NCBI GenBank assembly: GCA_034933305.1
Contig: JAYFNU010000002.1
Location: 1-64,000 of the forward strand
Length of the DNA stretch: 64,000 bases
Source: JAYFNU01 sp034933305
GTDB lineage: Bacteria; Bacillota; Clostridia; Oscillospirales; Ruminococcaceae
Reading direction: 5' to 3'
Shown here: positions 8,217-16,663 of the stretch, in pieces
How the letters are laid out: each line of letters begins with the position of its first letter
Position numbering within the stretch: the stretch's first letter is position 1
Position numbers and translations under genes: made by a program
Notes under the pieces: generated by a model
What the model was told of the DNA's origin: nothing
Seen by the model: only the letters and a program-made list of their open reading frames with translations
Databases searched by the model: none

Positions 8217-8993
8217 CTATTCCGTGAACGTCGACATCGTCGGGAAGACGAACTGCCCGAGCACCGCCGCCGTCATGCCCAGCACCATCGAGAAGGACAG
8301 CGCATAGTTCTCGAGCCAGCGCACGTTCTTCTTTTCGATGAGATAGTTGAACAGCGCCATGAACAGCACCGACGTCACCATCGCGAGCACCGGCAGCACG
8401 TTCGGGGTGCGCACGGTGTCGCCGAGCTTCACGGTGCGCAGATATGAGAAGGCGTCGCCCGCGTAGGTGCTCACCATGCCGACGAACATCGCGCAGAACA
8501 GCAGGTTGAACAGCTTCGGATCCTTGTCGGTCGTCCGGGTGATCTTGTGCTGATAGCCCTTGAAGAGGAAGATGATGATGAGCATGCCCCAGCAGATGCC
8601 CACCGTCATGCCGAAGACGATGGCCGCGAGGTCGCCGCCCGTCATCAGCGAGGAGGGCAGCTCGCCGAGCCCCATGCCCTTCGCGAGATTGTTCGCCGTC
8701 GCGCCCTCGTAATGCAGCGCGCCGACGACCGACAGCCGGATCCACGGCACCGGCAGACCGAGCGCCGGCGCGAGCGCCAGCACGCCGATGAGGATGCCGA
8801 ACGAGGGGATGAGGCTGAACGCCGCGCTCGAGATGATCACCTTTTTGAGCAGCGCCTTGTCCATGCCCTCGCGCAGGCCCTCTTTATAGGATTTGACGAG
8901 GAACAGGATCGCCTGCGCCAGCACGAAGCTGACGATCACCGCGGCGATGAGATACATGGGCCACGAGTTGGCCCGGGCGAGAAAATCCGTCAT
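8217..8993 (-). CDS. DUF5058-like multi-pass membrane protein
   Basis: 258 residues with about seven hydrophobic segments, start at ATG 8993 behind AAGGGG; an upstream in-frame extension is unlikely because the promoter sits there. The opening DFLARANSWPMYLIAAVIV followed by PSFGILIGVLALAPALG and WIRLSVVGALHYE resembles the DUF5058 family, as I remember it, of uncharacterised membrane proteins. It is the first gene of the operon with the second membrane protein and the M20 peptidase. Ends in TAG. Confidence 0.7.
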   Translation of the reverse strand: MTDFLARANSWPMYLIAAVIVSFVLAQAILFLVKSYKEGLREGMDKALLKKVIISSAAFSLIPSFGILIGVLALAPALGLPVPWIRLSVVGALHYEGATANNLAKGMGLGELPSSLMTGGDLAAIVFGMTVGICWGMLIIIFLFKGYQHKITRTTDKDPKLFNLLFCAMFVGMVSTYAGDAFSYLRTVKLGDTVRTPNVLPVLAMVTSVLFMALFNYLIEKKNVRWLENYALSFSMVLGMTAAVLGQFVFPTMSTFTE

Positions 8994-9025
8994 ATGAGCG
9001 GTCCCCTTTTCTACAGGATGTAAAA

Positions 9026-9054
9026 AGTATACTGCACGCGGACAAAAATGACAA
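9026..9054 (-). promoter_or_regulatory. Promoter of the DUF5058/M20 operon
   Basis: Read on the minus strand: TTGTCA (9054-9049), 17 bp spacer, TATACT (9031-9026), 33 bp before the DUF5058-like start. Confidence 0.8.
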
Positions 9055-9070
9055 CACGCTTTTATAACGT

Positions 9071-9099
9071 TTGTCTTTTCAGGCGCCGTGTTGTATAAT
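9071..9099 (+). promoter_or_regulatory. Promoter of amidohydrolase (and possibly eut) operon
   Basis: TTGTCT (9071-9076), 17 bp spacer, TATAAT (9094-9099), 37 bp before the amidohydrolase start. It is the only good promoter seen before eutA, so the eut genes may be read from here. Confidence 0.8.
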
Positions 9100-9135
9100 T
9101 TTATCAACAAAATTCAGGATTGGGGGATAACGGCC

Positions 9136-10710
9136 ATGCGTGTGTTCTACAACGGCAAGTTCGTATCCTGCGAAGACGAAAACCGCGTCTTTTCCGTTCT
9201 TGCGGAAAACAAGGGGAGGATCCTCTATACGGGCGACGAGATCCCCGCGCGCTATCGCAATGCGCCCGCGCTGGACATGCGGGGCGCCTGCATCGTGCCC
9301 GCCTTCTGCGACACGCACATGCACTTTGAGTCCTATGCGCTGTTCAGCTCCACCGTCGACGTGCGCGACGCAAAGGATTTCGCGGAGCTCGGCGAGCTGC
9401 TGCGCGCTTATCTCGCGCGCAACCCGAAGGCGAAGTTCATCCCCGCGTACGGCTGCTCGGCCCACACTGTCGCCGAGGGGCGGCTGCCCGAGCGGGACGA
9501 CCTCGACAAGATGGTCAGCGTGCCGCTGATGATCGTCAAATACGACGGCCATGCCGCCGTCGCGAACAGTGCGCTCATCAACACCTTCCCGAAAAACGTC
9601 ACGGAGGATCCCGGCTTCAACAAGAAGACCGGCTGGCTCTACCAGAACGCGTTCTACAACGGCGTCAATTTCATCACCGCGAAGGTGAACGTCGTCAGCC
9701 TGCTCAGCGGCATGTCGAACGCCGCGCACGGCCTCGCGAAGAAGGGGCTCGGGCTCATCCACACCGTGGAGGGCGTCGGCTACAAGAACGACATCGACGT
9801 CGATACCATCCGCTTTGTGCGCTACGGCTTCCCGTCGTGCTACCGCGTCTATTTCCAGACGATGGACGTGGACAAGGTCCTCAAGCGGAAGATGAAGGGC
9901 ATCGGCGGCTGCTTCTCGCTCGCGCTCGACGGCTGCTTCGGCTCCGAGGACGCGGCGCTCACGGCCCCCTATGCCAACAACAAGGACAACACCGGATTCC
10001 TCGCGTATACGCAGCAGCAGGTCAACGACTTCTGCATCAAAGCCAACCGCGCGGGGCTCCAGATCACGATGCACGCGATCGGCGACGCCGCGGTCGAGCA
10101 GGCGCTCGTCGCCTACGAGACGGCGCTCGCGGATTATCCGCGCGCCGACCATCGCCACATCATCATCCACGCCGACCTCATCACGCCGGAGCAGCAGTCG
10201 CGCGCGGCAAAGCTCGGGCTGACCGTCGCGCTGCAGCCTGTTTTCCTGCGCTGGAAGCAGGAGCCGGACAGCTACCTCACGCGCATCCTCGGCGACCGCG
10301 CCGACAGGATCCTGCCGATGAAGAGCATGCTCGACAAGGGCATTCTGCTCACGGCCGGCTCCGACGCGCCCTGCACGCTGCCCGACCCCATCGAGAGCAT
10401 CTGGAACTGTGTCGATCACCCGAACCCCGCCGAGCGCGTGAGCATGCTCGACGCGCTGCGCATGCACACGGCGTGGGCGGCGAAGAGCTCGTTCGACGAG
10501 AACATCCGGGGCACGCTGCGCGAGGGACTGCTCGCCGATTTTGCGGTGCTCAGCGGCGATATCCTCGAAACGGCGCCGTCGGACGTGCGCTCGATCCATG
10601 TCGTCGATACCTACTTGCAGGGCCGCCGCGTGGGGGACCGCGCGCCCGGCGCGCTGGGCCTCGTCTGCCGCTCCGTCGGCGGATGGTTCGGCAGGAAACA
10701 GTTCAACTGA
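9136..10710 (+). CDS. YtcJ-type amidohydrolase
   Basis: 524 residues. The amidohydrolase-superfamily metal motif is DTHMHFES near residue 64, followed by HAIGDAAVEQA and the late GSDAPC motif, and the N-terminal and C-terminal beta-sandwich parts are present (LRMHTAWAAKSSFDE...GLLADFAVL). The YtcJ/NfdA group hydrolyses N-substituted amides such as N-formyl amines, but substrates of most members are unknown. The ATG follows GGGGGAT. Only 53 bp separate it from eutA, with no clear terminator, so it may supply ethanolamine or a related amine to the eut pathway; this is inference. Confidence 0.85.
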   Translation: MRVFYNGKFVSCEDENRVFSVLAENKGRILYTGDEIPARYRNAPALDMRGACIVPAFCDTHMHFESYALFSSTVDVRDAKDFAELGELLRAYLARNPKAKFIPAYGCSAHTVAEGRLPERDDLDKMVSVPLMIVKYDGHAAVANSALINTFPKNVTEDPGFNKKTGWLYQNAFYNGVNFITAKVNVVSLLSGMSNAAHGLAKKGLGLIHTVEGVGYKNDIDVDTIRFVRYGFPSCYRVYFQTMDVDKVLKRKMKGIGGCFSLALDGCFGSEDAALTAPYANNKDNTGFLAYTQQQVNDFCIKANRAGLQITMHAIGDAAVEQALVAYETALADYPRADHRHIIIHADLITPEQQSRAAKLGLTVALQPVFLRWKQEPDSYLTRILGDRADRILPMKSMLDKGILLTAGSDAPCTLPDPIESIWNCVDHPNPAERVSMLDALRMHTAWAAKSSFDENIRGTLREGLLADFAVLSGDILETAPSDVRSIHVVDTYLQGRRVGDRAPGALGLVCRSVGGWFGRKQFN

Positions 10711-10763
10711 CCCCGCCGCGGCGCGGCCGCGCGCCGGGGTGAATTTAAGCAGCCGGAGGCCGT

Positions 10764-12194
10764 ATGGCGCAACAACAGAGCATTCTGAGCGTCGGCATCG
10801 ATCTCGGCACGTCGACGACGAGCTTCGTCGTCAGCCGCCTGTCGGTGGACGATACGGCCTCCTATTTTTCGGTGCCGCGCGTCGCCATCACCGGCAAGGA
10901 GATCGTCTATAAGAGCGAGGTGCACGAAACGCCGCTCGTCGACCGCTGGCGCATCGACGGCGCGGCGGTTCGCCGCCTGCTCGAGGACGAGTACCGGCGC
11001 GCCGGGCTCCGCCCCGCGGACATCGCGACGGGCGCCGTCATCATCACGGGCGAGACCGCCCGCAAGGAGAACGCCGCCGAGGTGCTCGCGCAGCTGTCCT
11101 CGCTCGCGGGCGAATTCGTCGTGTCCACGGCGGGCCCCGACCTCGAGGCGATCATCGCGGGCAAGGGCAGCGGCGCGTGGCAGTATTCGATCGACGAGGC
11201 GACGACCGCCGCGAATCTCGACATCGGCGGCGGCACGACGAATATCGTCCTTTTCCGCGCGGGCGAGACGCTCGCGAAGGGCTGCGTCGACATCGGCGGC
11301 CGCCAGGTCCGCGTCGACCGCGACGGCCGCGTCACCTACATGAGCGAAAGCGCCAAACGCATCGCCCGCGCGCGCGGCGTCGACGTCGCCGAGGGGCAGC
11401 GCCCCGCGCCGGCGGCGCTCGCGCGGCTGTGCGGCGAGATGGCGTATCTGCTCGAACAGCTCGTGCGCGGCGAGCGCACCGCGCTGCTCGAGGAAGTCAC
11501 GACGGCGGGCAGCACCCCCTATGCGCCGCCGGCGCTGCCGCGCGCCGTCTTCTTTTCCGGCGGCGTCGCCGACGGCATCTACGCCCGGCGCGACGACCTG
11601 TTCGCCTACGGCGACATCGGGCTGCTGCTCGGCGCCGAGATCCGCAAAGGCGGTTTTTTCAGAGATTACAGGGTGCTGCAGGGCAGCGAGACGATCCGCG
11701 CGACGGTCGTCGGCGCGGGCAGCTATACGACGACACTGTCGGGCAGCACCATTTTTTACAGCGCGGACATCTTCCCGATGAAGAACGTGCCCGTGCTGCG
11801 GCTGACCCCGGAGGAGCAGGAGCGCTGTTTCGAGGGCGAGAGCGCCGGGCTCGAGGCCAAGCTGCGCTGGTTCGCCGGCGAGACCGATGACGGCCGCGTC
11901 GTGCTCGCCATCCGCGGAACGAACAGCCCCTCCTACCGCCAGCTGACGCTGCTCGCGCAGTCCGTCGCCGGCGCGGCGGGAGCGCTGCCGGCCGGCGCGC
12001 CGCTCATCCTGTCCGTCGAAAGCGACATGGCGAAGGCGCTCGGCGGGGCGGTCTTCCGCGGCATCGCGGGGGCGCGGCCGGTCGTCTGCATCGACACGGT
12101 GCAGCTCGACGACGGCGACTACGTCGACCTCGGCCGGCCGCTCATGGACGGGCTCGTCATCCCCGTCGTCGTCAAGACCCTCATTTTCGGCTAA
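10764..12194 (+). CDS. eutA: Ethanolamine ammonia-lyase reactivating factor EutA
   Basis: 476 residues. An actin/Hsp70-type ATPase: phosphate-1 motif GIDLGTSTTSF near residue 12, phosphate-2 motif NLDIGGGTTNIVLF near residue 150, and adenosine motif FFSGGVADGIY near residue 265. EutA exchanges inactivated cobalamin on EutBC for fresh adenosylcobalamin at the cost of ATP. The ATG follows CCGGAGG. It leads the eutABC block, and eutB begins 10 bp downstream, as in other Firmicutes eut operons. Confidence 0.95.
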   Translation: MAQQQSILSVGIDLGTSTTSFVVSRLSVDDTASYFSVPRVAITGKEIVYKSEVHETPLVDRWRIDGAAVRRLLEDEYRRAGLRPADIATGAVIITGETARKENAAEVLAQLSSLAGEFVVSTAGPDLEAIIAGKGSGAWQYSIDEATTAANLDIGGGTTNIVLFRAGETLAKGCVDIGGRQVRVDRDGRVTYMSESAKRIARARGVDVAEGQRPAPAALARLCGEMAYLLEQLVRGERTALLEEVTTAGSTPYAPPALPRAVFFSGGVADGIYARRDDLFAYGDIGLLLGAEIRKGGFFRDYRVLQGSETIRATVVGAGSYTTTLSGSTIFYSADIFPMKNVPVLRLTPEEQERCFEGESAGLEAKLRWFAGETDDGRVVLAIRGTNSPSYRQLTLLAQSVAGAAGALPAGAPLILSVESDMAKALGGAVFRGIAGARPVVCIDTVQLDDGDYVDLGRPLMDGLVIPVVVKTLIFG

Positions 12195-12204
12195 CGGAGG
12201 ACCT

Positions 12205-13575
12205 ATGGCATACAAAACGACGCTTTCCGGCGAGACCTTCACCTTTGACAGCGTCAAGGAGGTCCTCGCCAAGGCCAACGAAGAAAAGTCGGGCGACATT
12301 CTCGCCGGGCTCGCCGCCGGCTCCGACCGGGAGCGCGTGGCGGCAAAGATGGTCCTCGCGGACATGACGCTCGCCGAGCTGCGCGAGCACCCGAGCGTGC
12401 CGTATGAAAAGGACGACGTCACGCGGCTCAATCAGGACACGCTCGACCGGCAGGCCTATGACGGCGTGAAGGGCATGACGGTCGGGGAATTCCGCGAGTG
12501 GCTGCTCGATTACGGCACGTCCGGCGACGATATACGCGCGGCGTCGCAGGGGCTGACCGCCGAGATGGTCGCCGGCGCCGCCAAGCTCATGACAAATCTC
12601 GATCTCGTGTACGCCGCGTCCAAGATCGAGGTCACGGCGCACTGCAACACGACCATCGGCCGGCGCGGCACGCTTGCGACGCGGCTGCAGCCGAACCACG
12701 CGACCGACAACATCGACGGCATCACGGCGTCGCTCTTCGAGGGACTGTCCTACGGCTGCGGCGACGCGCTGCTGGGTCTCAACCCCGTCAACGACACGTC
12801 GTCGAGCCTCGGCGAGATCCTGCGCCGCTTCGACGAGATCAGAAATCAATATGAGATCCCCACGCAGATCTGCGTGCTCGGGCACATCAACACCCAGATC
12901 GACGCCGTGCGCGCCGGCGCGCCGGCCGACATGATCTTCCAGTCGATCGCCGGCAGCGAAAAGGGCAACGGGGAATTCGGCTTCACGACGTCGACGGTCC
13001 TCGAGGCGCTCGACCTGCTGCGCGAGCGGGGCACCGCGAAGGGGCCCAATCTCCTCTATTTCGAGACGGGGCAGGGCAGCGAGCTGTCGAGCGGGTCGCA
13101 TTTCGACACCGACCAGGTCACGATGGAAGCCCGCTGCTACGCCTATGCGCGCAATTTCGCGCCCTTCATGGTCAATACCGTCGTCGGCTTTATCGGGCCC
13201 GAGTATCTCTACGACTCCCGGCAGGTCATCCGCGCGGGGCTCGAGGATCACTTTATGGGCAAGCTGTCGGGCATCCCGATGGGCTGCGACTGCTGCTATA
13301 CGAACCATATGCAGGCCGACCAGAACGACGTGGAGAACCTTGCGGCGCTGCTGGGCGCGGCCGGGGCCAACTACATCCTCGGCGTTCCGGCGTCGGACGA
13401 CGTCATGCTCAATTATCAGACCAACGCCTACCACGACGTCAGCGCCGTGCGCGAGATCCTCGGCAAGCGGCCCATCGCCGAATTCGAACGGTGGCTCGAG
13501 CGGTACGGCATCATGCGGGACGGACGGCTGACGGCGCTCGCGGGCGACCCGACGCTGTTTTCGGCAGGGAGGTGA
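12205..13575 (+). CDS. eutB: Ethanolamine ammonia-lyase large subunit EutB
   Basis: 456 residues, full length. EutB is the TIM-barrel subunit holding the substrate site where adenosylcobalamin-dependent radical chemistry converts ethanolamine to acetaldehyde and ammonia. Characteristic stretches include HCNTTIGRRGTLATRLQPNH, the LNPVNDTSSSL segment, the YFETGQGSELSSG region and the MGCDCCYTNH motif. ATG preceded by ACGGAGG. Works with EutC encoded immediately downstream. Confidence 0.97.
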   Translation: MAYKTTLSGETFTFDSVKEVLAKANEEKSGDILAGLAAGSDRERVAAKMVLADMTLAELREHPSVPYEKDDVTRLNQDTLDRQAYDGVKGMTVGEFREWLLDYGTSGDDIRAASQGLTAEMVAGAAKLMTNLDLVYAASKIEVTAHCNTTIGRRGTLATRLQPNHATDNIDGITASLFEGLSYGCGDALLGLNPVNDTSSSLGEILRRFDEIRNQYEIPTQICVLGHINTQIDAVRAGAPADMIFQSIAGSEKGNGEFGFTTSTVLEALDLLRERGTAKGPNLLYFETGQGSELSSGSHFDTDQVTMEARCYAYARNFAPFMVNTVVGFIGPEYLYDSRQVIRAGLEDHFMGKLSGIPMGCDCCYTNHMQADQNDVENLAALLGAAGANYILGVPASDDVMLNYQTNAYHDVSAVREILGKRPIAEFERWLERYGIMRDGRLTALAGDPTLFSAGR

Positions 13576-13580
13576 GCGGG

Positions 13581-14468
13581 ATGAACGAACAGCCCTCCAT
13601 GGAAAAGCTCGTCGAGCAGATCACGCGCATGGTCGTGCAGGACCCCGCCGTGCGGCAGGCCTACGCGCTGCGCGCGCCCGCCGACAGCGCCGGCATCAAG
13701 CGCCCGCCCGCGGGCGGCGTCCGCGCGCCGGCCGGTGCGCCCGACGACGGAGTCAACATCGCCGCGCGCGACCCGGACGAGCTCGCGCGCATGAAAGCGA
13801 AGACCAACGCCCGCATCGGTGTCGGCAAGGCGGGGCCGCGGCTCAGGACGAGCACGCTGCTCAGGCTGCGCGCCGACCACGCGAGCGCCCGCGACGCGGT
13901 GCGCACCGACGTCGATCAGAGCGTTCTCGACGCGCTCGGCCTTCCGACGGTGCAGACGCTGTGCCGCGACAAAAACGAATTTCTCACCCGCCCCGACCTC
14001 GGCCGGCAGTTTTCGCCGCAGGCTGTTGAGGCGATCCGGGCGGCCACCGACGCCGCGCCCGACGTGCTCATCTACGCGAGCGACGGGCTGTCCTCGACGG
14101 CGGTCGCCGCCAACCTGCCCGACATCCTGCCGGTGCTCACCGACAGCCTGCGCGCCAAGGGCATCCGCGTGGGCCGCCCCTTTTTCGTGAAATACGGGCG
14201 TGTGGGCGCGATGGATCCCATCAGCGAGGCGACGGGCGCGCAGGTGACCTGCGTGCTCATCGGCGAACGGCCGGGCCTCGCGACGGCAAAGAGCATGAGC
14301 GCCTATATCGCCTACAGGGCGACCGTCGGCATGCCGGAGGCGCGTCGCACGGTCGTGTCGAACATCCACGACGCGGGCACGGCGGCCGTGGAGGCTGGCG
14401 CGTACATCGCGGATGTGATAGAATCGATGCTGAGAGAAAAGAAGAGCGGCACCGAACTCAGAAAATAA
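13581..14468 (+). CDS. eutC: Ethanolamine ammonia-lyase small subunit EutC
   Basis: 295 residues. The C-terminal two thirds match the cobalamin-binding EutC fold (ARIGVGKAGPRLRTSTLLRLRADHA, DGLSSTAVAAN, VKYGRVGAMDPI, LIGERPGLATAKSMSAYIAY). The N-terminal 70 residues are variable and Ala/Pro-rich; in other species this segment helps target EutC to the microcompartment lumen. ATG at 13581 behind GGGAGG, five bases after eutB; longer upstream reading frame is not conserved. Confidence 0.95.
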   Translation: MNEQPSMEKLVEQITRMVVQDPAVRQAYALRAPADSAGIKRPPAGGVRAPAGAPDDGVNIAARDPDELARMKAKTNARIGVGKAGPRLRTSTLLRLRADHASARDAVRTDVDQSVLDALGLPTVQTLCRDKNEFLTRPDLGRQFSPQAVEAIRAATDAAPDVLIYASDGLSSTAVAANLPDILPVLTDSLRAKGIRVGRPFFVKYGRVGAMDPISEATGAQVTCVLIGERPGLATAKSMSAYIAYRATVGMPEARRTVVSNIHDAGTAAVEAGAYIADVIESMLREKKSGTELRK

Positions 14469-14478
14469 GGAGAGAAAC

Positions 14479-15669
14479 GTGACCGGAGACAGGATCGAAA
14501 CAAAAATACTGAGCGTGCGCACCATACCGAACGCCGACAGGGCGCTGCTGCGCGCGCTGGGCGTCGAGGGGAAGGCGACGAGCCTCGGCATCATGACGAC
14601 CGACTGCGACGACGCGTCCTACGCCGCGCTCGACGAGGCGACGAAGAAGGCGCGCGTGTTCGTGGCCTACGCGAAGAGCATGTACGCGGGCGCCCCCAAC
14701 GCGAGCACCCGCCTCGCGGGCGAGTTCATCGGCATCCTCGCCGCGGACGACCCCGAGGAGATCCGCAGCGGGCTCGAGGCGATGGCGCTGTATCTGCACA
14801 ACGACGCCGCCTTCGAAAGCGCCTGCGACGACGGCTCCATCGTCTATTTCGCCCACTGCATCTCGAGCACGGGCAGCTACCTGTCGGAGCTCGCGGGCGT
14901 GCCGCGGGGTACGCCGATGGCCTATCTCATCGCGCCGCCGCTCGAGGCGACCGTGGGGCTCGACGCCGCGCTCAAGGCGGCGCACGTCGACATGAAGGTG
15001 TTTTACGGGCCGCCGTCCGAGACCAACTTCGCGGGCGGCCTGCTCGTGGGCGATCAGCCGGACTGCCGCGCCGCCTGCGAGGCGTTCGCAAAGTGCGTGC
15101 GCGACATCGCGGCGCACCCGGTGGAATCGCTCGCGGAGACCTACCGCGCGCCGCAGCCGAAGCCGGACAAAAAGCCGGAGGACATGACGCTGCTGCGCGG
15201 CAGCACGCTCGTGCCCAAGACCGACCCGCGCATCGCGCTGCGCGGCCGGCTCGACCGCCTCGAGGCGAAGATCATCGAGACGGCGGTCATCGCGTCGCGC
15301 GCGGGCCTGCGCCAGCTCGCGAGCCCTCTCAACGAGCTGCTGCTCTACACGCGGCAGATCCTCGCGGCCGAGGTCAACGAGACCCCGCTGCCCGACATGC
15401 CGCTGTTCGGCATGGACGAGGAGCGCATCCATTACGTCTCCCACCACACGAAAGAGGAGATCGGCGTCGGCTGGGTCATCCCCGGCACCGACATGTGCGA
15501 GACGGGCGCCGCGCTCAACGCGCTGCGCACCGAAGCGCGCGAATGCGAGCTGACGGCCGTGCACACCTTCGCGGGCGCACGCACCGACATCGTGCAGGCG
15601 CTCAACCGCCTGTCGAGCGCCGTCTATATCCTCGTCTGCCGTCTTGCGGCCGGATATTACAAAGCCTGA
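14479..15669 (+). CDS. eutL: EutL shell protein fused to EutT-type adenosyltransferase
   Basis: 396 residues from a GTG behind AAGGAGAG. Residues 1-220 are EutL, the tandem-domain trimeric shell protein of the ethanolamine microcompartment (SLGIMTTDCDDASYAALDEATK, YAKSMYAGAPNAS, HCISSTGSYLSELAG, AYLIAPPLEAT, PPSETNF). Residues 221-239 are a Pro/Lys-rich linker. Residues 240-396 resemble the C-terminal part of EutT, the ATP:cob(I)alamin adenosyltransferase (KTDPRIALRGRLD, FGMDEERIHYVSHH, ALNALRTEARECE, DIVQALNRLSSAVY). The H-x11-CC-x2-C metal motif of enterobacterial EutT is absent, as in the metal-independent Firmicutes type. EutL and EutT are normally separate genes; there is no stop or frameshift between the two parts. 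The EutL call is certain, the EutT call is from remembered motifs. Confidence 0.85.
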   Translation: MTGDRIETKILSVRTIPNADRALLRALGVEGKATSLGIMTTDCDDASYAALDEATKKARVFVAYAKSMYAGAPNASTRLAGEFIGILAADDPEEIRSGLEAMALYLHNDAAFESACDDGSIVYFAHCISSTGSYLSELAGVPRGTPMAYLIAPPLEATVGLDAALKAAHVDMKVFYGPPSETNFAGGLLVGDQPDCRAACEAFAKCVRDIAAHPVESLAETYRAPQPKPDKKPEDMTLLRGSTLVPKTDPRIALRGRLDRLEAKIIETAVIASRAGLRQLASPLNELLLYTRQILAAEVNETPLPDMPLFGMDEERIHYVSHHTKEEIGVGWVIPGTDMCETGAALNALRTEARECELTAVHTFAGARTDIVQALNRLSSAVYILVCRLAAGYYKA

Positions 15670-15681
15670 GCGATTCTTTTC

Positions 15682-15710
15682 TATACAAAAGCCCGCGGCC
15701 GCGCTATAAT
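15682..15710 (+). promoter_or_regulatory. Weak possible promoter before eutS
   Basis: A perfect -10 TATAAT (15705-15710) lies 34 bp before eutS, but the -35 (TATACA) is poor. It may allow separate expression of eutS and eutP. Confidence 0.35.
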
Positions 15711-15743
15711 AATCAAATTAAAGGATGAAATCGGAGCGATAGC

Positions 15744-16091
15744 ATGTCGGAAGATAAACAGAGAATCATACAGGAATATGTGCCCGGAAAACAGGTGACG
15801 ATGGCGCACCTCATCGCCAATCCGGACCCGAGCCTTTACAAAAAGCTCGGCGTCATCTCGGACAACAGGGGCGCGCTTGGCATTCTGACCATCACGCCCA
15901 GCGAGGCGGCCATCATCGGCGCCGATATCGCCACGAAGACCGCCGACGTCGAGATCGTCTTCGTCGACCGCTTCAGCGGCTCGCTCGTCATCGTCGGCGA
16001 CGTCGCAAGCGTCGAGGCGTCGCTGCGCAGCGTCAACGACACGCTCGAAAAGATCATCGGCTGCACGCCGTGCAGCATCACGAAGACCTGA
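15744..16091 (+). CDS. eutS: Microcompartment shell protein EutS
   Basis: 115 residues, normal length. RIIQEYVPGKQVTMAHLIANP at the N-terminus and LDRFSG-like FVDRFSGSLVIVGDV are diagnostic of EutS, the circularly permuted hexameric BMC protein with a bent hexamer. It forms part of the shell of the ethanolamine microcompartment. The stop overlaps the eutP start by one base. Located 74 bp after the EutL/EutT gene. Confidence 0.95.
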   Translation: MSEDKQRIIQEYVPGKQVTMAHLIANPDPSLYKKLGVISDNRGALGILTITPSEAAIIGADIATKTADVEIVFVDRFSGSLVIVGDVASVEASLRSVNDTLEKIIGCTPCSITKT

Positions 16092-16528
16092 TGAAGAAGA
16101 TCATGCTCATCGGCAAGGTCGGGTCGGGCAAGACGACGCTGTGCCAGCGCATCTACAACCTCGACATGACCTACAAAAAGACCCAGGCCGTCGAGATCGT
16201 CGGCGGAACGGCGATCGACACGCCCGGGGAATATCTCGAGCACCGGTCCTATCTCAAGGCGCTGATGGTTTCGGGCGTCGACGCAGAAGTCGTGCTGTTC
16301 CTGCACGACGTCAACGACGACCAGTTTTCCTTCTCCCCGCGCACCACGACGATGTTCAACCGTCCGGCGCTCGGCGTCGTGACCAAGATCGACGCCTGCC
16401 CGGATCCGCGCCGCCGCGAGCTCGTGGCCGACGCGCTGCGCTATGCGGGCGCAAACCCCATCTTCTGCGTCAGCAGCTACACGGGCGAGGGCGTCCGCGA
16501 GCTGCTCGATTACATCGAGCGCATGTGA
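16091..16528 (+). CDS. eutP: EutP GTPase-like protein
   Basis: 145 residues. A small Ras-like P-loop protein: Walker A GKVGSGKTTL at residues 8-17, switch region DTPGEYLEHRSY, TKID specificity motif (VVTKIDACPD). EutP/PduV proteins belong to this family; acetate kinase activity has been reported for EutP in Salmonella, and PduV has been linked to microcompartment positioning. ATG overlaps the eutS stop. Last gene of the eut operon, followed by a terminator. Confidence 0.92.
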   Translation: MKKIMLIGKVGSGKTTLCQRIYNLDMTYKKTQAVEIVGGTAIDTPGEYLEHRSYLKALMVSGVDAEVVLFLHDVNDDQFSFSPRTTTMFNRPALGVVTKIDACPDPRRRELVADALRYAGANPIFCVSSYTGEGVRELLDYIERM

Positions 16529-16561
16529 GCGCGCGCGGCCGGAAGCCGCGCACCGGCAGAT

Positions 16562-16611
16562 AAAAAAAGAGCTTCCCTTCGGGCGTCCGGCCCGGCGGGA
16601 AGCTTTTTTGC
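16562..16611. terminator. Bidirectional terminator between eutP and DMT gene
   Basis: AAAAAAGAGCTTCCC and GGGAAGCTTTTTT form a stem around a GC-rich inner hairpin, with A-run and T-run on either side; serves converging genes. Confidence 0.85.
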
Positions 16612-16663
16612 ATGGGAGCGCGCGGCTGCCTTCCGGCCGGCGGCCTTTCGCGCGCCGGCGGAT

